From NCBI RefSeq assembly GCF_003086295.3, contig NC_092038.1:131677132-131741131 (forward strand): DNA of 64,000 bases. Direction: 5' to 3'. The notes below the pieces were generated by a model. That model saw nothing but the letters and a program-made list of their open reading frames with translations. It did not search any database and was not told the DNA's origin. Below, piece by piece: positions 58,823 through 64,000 of the stretch. Each line of letters opens with the position of its first letter. Positions within the stretch are counted from its first letter, which is position 1. The translations under genes and the position numbers were made by a program. This stretch comes from Arachis hypogaea. Its lineage: Eukaryota; Streptophyta; Magnoliopsida; Fabales; Fabaceae.

Positions 58823-60715
58823 GTACTACCCAAATAAAATATGGTGTCGGTAAAGGCTTTCTCGAATGTTATTCTTATACTATAATACTATCAGGGTTCA
58901 GTAATCCCTCCATCGAAGTTTTGATCATTACAGAATGTATTACAGTTGAAAAGTGCATTGTAATAGCACCCAGAGAAAGATTTAATTAAGATTGAAATGG
59001 AATCTCAATCTCAATCTCAAGGTGAATTACAGAATTAATGTCCTTTTCATTAAACTAATTACATACGCAGACATAATTTGTATTTAATTCCCTCTTCGAT
59101 TCCTTGACAATTTTCTTTGACCTTTTTGTCTTGTTGTATGTCCTTTTACTCATTACTCCCGGACCTTTTCGTTGGATTTTCAAATGAAAGAGCATTTTAT
59201 TTTGTTAAATTGTATTTTTGTCTTTACCTCTGTATTTATGTCATTTGATGCCCCCGTACCTATATTTTTTATTTAATTAGTTCCTAGCACAAAATAGACA
59301 GGATTTATTTTATTTAATATTTATTAATTATTGCAAAGATTTGATTAGTAAAGTTATACAATATATATGTTGCTTGTATTGGATAAGTGATGGATGATAA
59401 AGTGAATAAGAATACAGCATGCATTATTGTAATATATGATTATTTTGAGGCACTCCCGAGGCAGAGTTGAAGTGTGTGATAGATCACATTGATTGAGGTA
59501 ATATAATACTATATATACTACTATTATGCGACAACATGTAGCACATGCATGCAATGCAAGAACCCTAAATTAAATAAAATTGAGCCCAATGCAAGAACAA
59601 CATCAATACACAGTTGATTGAAGACCGACCTATGGCTGATGATTCAGCGTTGTAGCCGGGGAACATGAAAATGAACAAAACCATAGTCACGAGCTCTTTC
59701 AAATTCTTTATATGTCCTTAATCCTTATAACAAGAACCACGAGACCCTCTTATGGGACAAGCTTCTACAGTATGTACTTAGTAGTGAACGCATGTGAATA
59801 TGTGATAGATCAATGTGATTTCCTCTCTTAGTTCAATTACGTACATGTTAATATACAAAAGTTTATATATTAATGTGTCTTTACCAAATAATCTAAATTT
59901 GTTAGGGAGAAATTCATAACATAGTAATCAATTATTATAATGTTTAAAATAGAATTGACACTAGGCCCACACACCACTGGTTTATATATATAGTGAAAAT
60001 TTCTTGGTTGAGTTGGCTGCAATAAGTGAATTATTCGTTAGGGAAATAAATTAAATTAAAAGTATATAAAATGGTGGAAGAATGAGGAAGATTGGGTGGA
60101 ATAATGTGTCCATTTAATGCTCACATAATTGATACCTCTCATTTTGCCATGACAATAACAATGACAATGAATTATTAACCAACTTAGTTGGTAGACTGGT
60201 GAGCTCACTCGTCCACTTAAATAAATACTGAGGTTTTGTCTTGTACATACATGCAGATATTTATTGACTAGTGGTAAATTCTTTAGATGGAGCGCGCTCA
60301 GATCCATGACGGATTAATTTTTGGCCTACCAGATTGAAGAAAAATAAAACAATGAATTATTGAAGAAGAGAATCTGCATTGTTCATTGATATGATGAAGA
60401 AGGGGTGTATCATGTATGTATAGTTGTGGTTCTGAATTTCTGATTTACATACGGATTCATCATAATCATGCCCTTTCGGAATAACCTCATTTTATTTTGT
60501 TTGTAAGGTAAGGACATTGTTGACGGGTTCTTTCAAGTCACAGTTCCAATATTCTTTGTTGGAAATAAAATCAAATTGAGTAGCTAGCGACATATTATAC
60601 TAAGAGAGGGACAAACAACTGAAACAAGCAGGAAAATTAGTAGTAGTAATGAACACTATTAATTTCATGTAACAAATTTCACGTGCTAATTCATGGTTTG
60701 TAAATTAATTAAGAC

Positions 60716-60782
<67 letters not shown>

Positions 60783-61535
60783 CGCATAATTGATTAAGAT
60801 TGTAACATTTTCTTTCATTCCGGCATTACTCTATCTTATTTCTTCCCTCTACTTAATTTTCCTTCTCTTATTTAATTTGAATTTTGAACATATGCGTGAT
60901 GTATATGCGATGCACAACTTGAAAATATAAGAATACGTTTTTCCTGAATCCCATCTTTTTAATAGCTTATTAGTGATTAGCCAATGAAGTTTGGTTCAAT
61001 TAATTGCAGTGTTCACTCATTAAAATACATAATTAATAACACTCTCACTTACAGACTATTCATATTTTTACTTATCGATTATTAAAAATAAAAAATAAAA
61101 AATAAAATATAAAAATATAAAACAATTTTAATATTATTTTTATCCGATCATATTAGAATCAACTAATAAAGTATATAGAACAATTAAAAATAATGGATAA
61201 TACTAAATATAATAAATGTGTAATTATAAATGTTATATGCATGTGACATTATCAATATTAAAATAATATTGTTATACACTTTGCAAATAATATGTTGCAT
61301 GGAATTGAGAATTATTATATATGATATGTATAAATATGGATGTTATATGTATACTATTATAGATGTTAATTTAACGATATTTTTTCAACAACTTCCATAA
61401 TAAGTAGATTGTTATAAGTAAACAATAAAATATAGAAGAAAATTATGAAACAAATCTTAAAATAAATATTAAAGAAAAAATAGCAAAAGAAAAGAATATA
61501 AAAAATACATAAAAGATTAAACACTTACGAAATTA
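58823..61535. other. AT-rich spacer, no supported gene
   Basis: Short ORFs near 59354-59554 and 60056-60307 have no recognisable domain. Confidence 0.5.
60718..60779. repeat. (AT)n microsatellite
   Basis: About 30 uninterrupted AT units. Confidence 0.95.
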
Positions 61536-61753
61536 AAATGTGTTAGAATATAATTAGGATCAATTAGTATCAATTAGTATTATTTAGCATATTTGAATAT
61601 TTATTATAGAAGTTACGTCTTTATTATTACGATTTTCTTAGTACTTATAAATACCTTTTTATATTGTATCATTCATCTTGAATAGACAATTTAAATACAC
61701 TCAATAATACATAAATTCTTTCTCTAATTTAGTCTCTTGTTTCTAACAAAATG
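61536..61753 (+). mobile_element. Solo LTR with perfect target duplication
   Basis: The LTR is 61541-61748 (208 bp), starting TGTTAGAATATAATTAGG and ending TTGTTTCTAACA. The 5-bp duplication AAATG is perfect at 61536-61540 and 61749-61753. A CTTATAAATACC TATA-like box is near 61635. No internal retroelement sequence remains. Confidence 0.85.
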
Positions 61754-61913
61754 AATGATAAATATTTTCTACTCATTATTGGGCGATTTTATGTTTTGGT
61801 GCTTGTGTTTTGTTGACATATTAAACCTTATATAATATAATGAAAGAGAATAGAAGAGCAATATTGATCAAAACAATGAAAAAAAATAAAAGGGAATTAG
61901 TCTGATATTTTAG

Positions 61914-61914
61914 A

Positions 61915-61960
<46 letters not shown>
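61914..61960. repeat. (ATT)n microsatellite, left of MITE
   Basis: About 15 units, ending exactly at the MITE copy B. Confidence 0.95.
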
Positions 61961-62267
61961 GGTTTAATTATTCGGTTGATTCTTATAGTTTTGCGAAATT
62001 TTCAATTAGGTTTTTATATTTTTTTTTCTTTTAGTTGGGTTTCTGCACCAATTTTTTTTTCAATTAGGTCCCTCTTGGTAGTAATTAGCTTAATTGTATG
62101 GGGACCTAACTAAAAAAAATTGGTGCATGGACTCAAATAAAAGAAAAAAAAGTGTAATGACTCAATTGAAAAAAAATTGGTACAGAAACTCAATTAAAAG
62201 AAAAAAAAGTATAACGACCTAATTGAAAATTTTGTGAAACTATAGGGACCAACAGAATAATTAAACC
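61961..62267. mobile_element. Foldback MITE, GGTTTAATTA family, copy B
   Basis: 307 bp, GGTTTAATTATTCGG..TATAGTTTTGCGAAATTTTC at the left and GAAAATTTTGTGAAACTATA..AATTAAACC at the right. TTA on both sides. Same family as 22815-23109. The internal AATTGGTGCA/AATTGGTACA units are repeated. Confidence 0.8.
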
Positions 62268-62316
<49 letters not shown>

Positions 62317-62339
62317 ATAATTTCAGCACATTATGTTGG

Positions 62340-62382
<43 letters not shown>

Positions 62383-62383
62383 T
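62268..62383. repeat. (TTA)n microsatellites, right of MITE
   Basis: Two TTA tracts, about 62268-62315 and 62342-62383, separated by 26 bp. Confidence 0.95.
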
Positions 62384-64000
62384 TGTCTATGGTATCTCCT
62401 AGTTCGACAGGTTAAGGACTAATTCGTCAGAAATTTTAATTTCATTCAAGGGTTCTGTCGTTAGCCAATAAATTATTGTATACACAAGACGACATTCGAA
62501 CATCCGACATTTATTTAAGTTGACAAATGAATTGATTATTCAACAAACCTAAGTTGGTTTCATTATTTTATTTTATTTTATTGCTATTAATGCATATAAA
62601 AATCATTATGATATATATCACCATTAATATCACATGGAGTGTTGAATTGAAGCTCTAGCCCGTAAGAAGAAGAAAGTTAAGAAAGATGTTATTTAATTAG
62701 TGAATGTAAAAAAGGAATTTTCGGGCTGTTATTTGCTGTTTCTTAAATATTTCTGCTATAATTATAAGGAATATACAACAAGTTGCAATTTGACGCGTGT
62801 CAAGAAGAATTAATTAAGCATAGACAAATAAAAACAGAAGCAGCTATGCTACACGCCGAAAGAGTTAAGTTAATTATAGCTATATATTTAGAGCACGTTA
62901 GAAAAAATTGGAATTAGGCGTAGGGATGAGTCATGTATGATGTTCCATAAATAAATCATAATAATTTTGCGTCAAATAATATTCCAATGAATAAAGACTA
63001 TTATTGTTCTTGTCTTGTTTACTCAAACTAGCAAATTAGCAACGAGCGTGTACGCTTTCACATGTCATCTATTCTATTTCCAATGACTTCTTCTACGTAA
63101 CACAAAAATTGATAAATATGAAAGGAGAATAAGAATATATCTGTGTCTCGATTTTTCTTTTTTTTTTCTTTCTTTAGCTTAACAAGCAATCATTAAATTA
63201 AAGAATAATTCTATGATAATAACAAGTGAGATAGAAGATAAGCTAATAAGTACTTTTTTTTTTCTAGAAATGAAATGATTATGAATATGACACGAAAAGG
63301 ACGAGAAAGGAGCACATGTGTTATGTTGTGTGTATGGTAGAAGAAATGAAGAGAGAAGAAGAAGAAGAAGAAGTCACAAATCAGGAGGAAGCGCCCACGA
63401 TATACATCGAAAACCGCTTTTGGGTTTTAACTTTTTTTGTCTATTTCGTCTCTGTTTTTTTCTGCTTGGTTTATTTAATTTATTTTCCTTTCTTTCTATT
63501 TTACTACTTTGGGTCCCACTCTCCCCTTCTATAGTCTTCTAGATCATACCACTTGAATCAAACAACAATCTTTCATTTTTGTGCTTAGATTTATAAGCAT
63601 GATTGATTATTGTGGTTATTAATTGAGGAGGGGGCCGGGGGAAGAAGTGGAAGAAAGATAGAGAGATTGCATGCAAGTGAGGGAGGAAGGGGCCAATTAT
63701 ATAGCTTGGTGGTAATGTGGTGAAAGTACAATGAGTGTGATGATTCATGATTCCATGTATGTCAGATAATTTGATTGCATTGCATGTGTTATACTCAATG
63801 ATATAAAAATCACATAAGTGTTGCCTGTTGGGGATGCAAGGTTTGGTCACCAATTAACGTCAGAAGCGCCCCTTACCTTTGGTATTTTGGATCAATCCAC
63901 CTGAGATACATATATGTATGTGTCAAGTGGGGTACCATGGTGGTTGTGATACATCATCACTCTTATGTATATGGGGTCATCACTCATATCCCTTCCTCAT
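62384..64000. other. Spacer, no supported gene
   Basis: AT-rich until about 63300. From 63300 to 63720 composition is more balanced, with GA-rich stretches and a CT-rich minus strand. This could be the upstream region of a gene outside the window. Short ORFs at 63316-63542 overlap in two frames and lack known domains. Confidence 0.5.

Noticed and set aside
63316..63542. Overlapping ORFs of 72 and 74 codons
   Set aside because: Two frames over the same GA-rich stretch with no recognisable family or splice partner.

Overview
The window is nuclear DNA of a flowering plant. It is very AT-rich, its genes have introns, and it is crowded with plant LTR retrotransposons, MITEs and microsatellites. 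A bHLH93-type gene fits a eudicot. The repeat style suggests a legume, and peanut (Arachis) is my best guess, but I cannot prove species from the sequence alone.

Only two host genes are well supported. One, at 33284-33734 (+), is a two-exon gene for a 126-residue single-pass membrane protein of a conserved, functionally unassigned plant family. The other, at 57183-55700 (-), is a four-exon bHLH transcription factor of the bHLH93/bHLH61 group with a C-terminal ACT-like domain. Almost everything else is transposon-derived or AT-rich spacer.

Layout. 1-2536: spacer with a MITE-like repeat. 2537-7748: Ty1-copia element on the minus strand. 8093-12204: second Ty1-copia element on the plus strand, lacking most of gag, with perfect ATTAT duplications and TA...TA termini. 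12480-13390: LINE remnant (-). 13891-16290: MITE and CACTA-like ends. 18930-20020: hAT-like MITEs. 20847-21762: foldback element with a GC- and G-tract-rich core. 22815-24411: Harbinger-like MITE and a hAT deletion derivative. 27100-28390: large inverted repeat. 33284-33734: host gene. 34117-35795: small non-autonomous copia element with identical LTRs. 37435-38271: solo LTR inside an AAT microsatellite. 38873-48498: full-length Ty3-gypsy element of the Tat lineage, sense genes on the minus strand and a spliced antisense gene on the plus strand. 50546-52018: Pack-MULE-like element carrying a broken copy of the host gene at 33284. 55700-57183: bHLH gene. 57755-64000: MITEs, microsatellites, another solo LTR and spacer.

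Relative ages from LTR pairs compared by eye: gypsy about 5-6% diverged (oldest), copia 1 about 3%, copia 2 about 2.4%, and the 1.7-kb copia derivative 0 differences in 417 bp (youngest). All large elements except the youngest carry stop codons or frameshifts in their polyproteins.

The most unusual content is the Pack-MULE-like capture of a gene lying only 18 kb away, the antisense spliced gene of the Tat element, and the G-rich foldback element.
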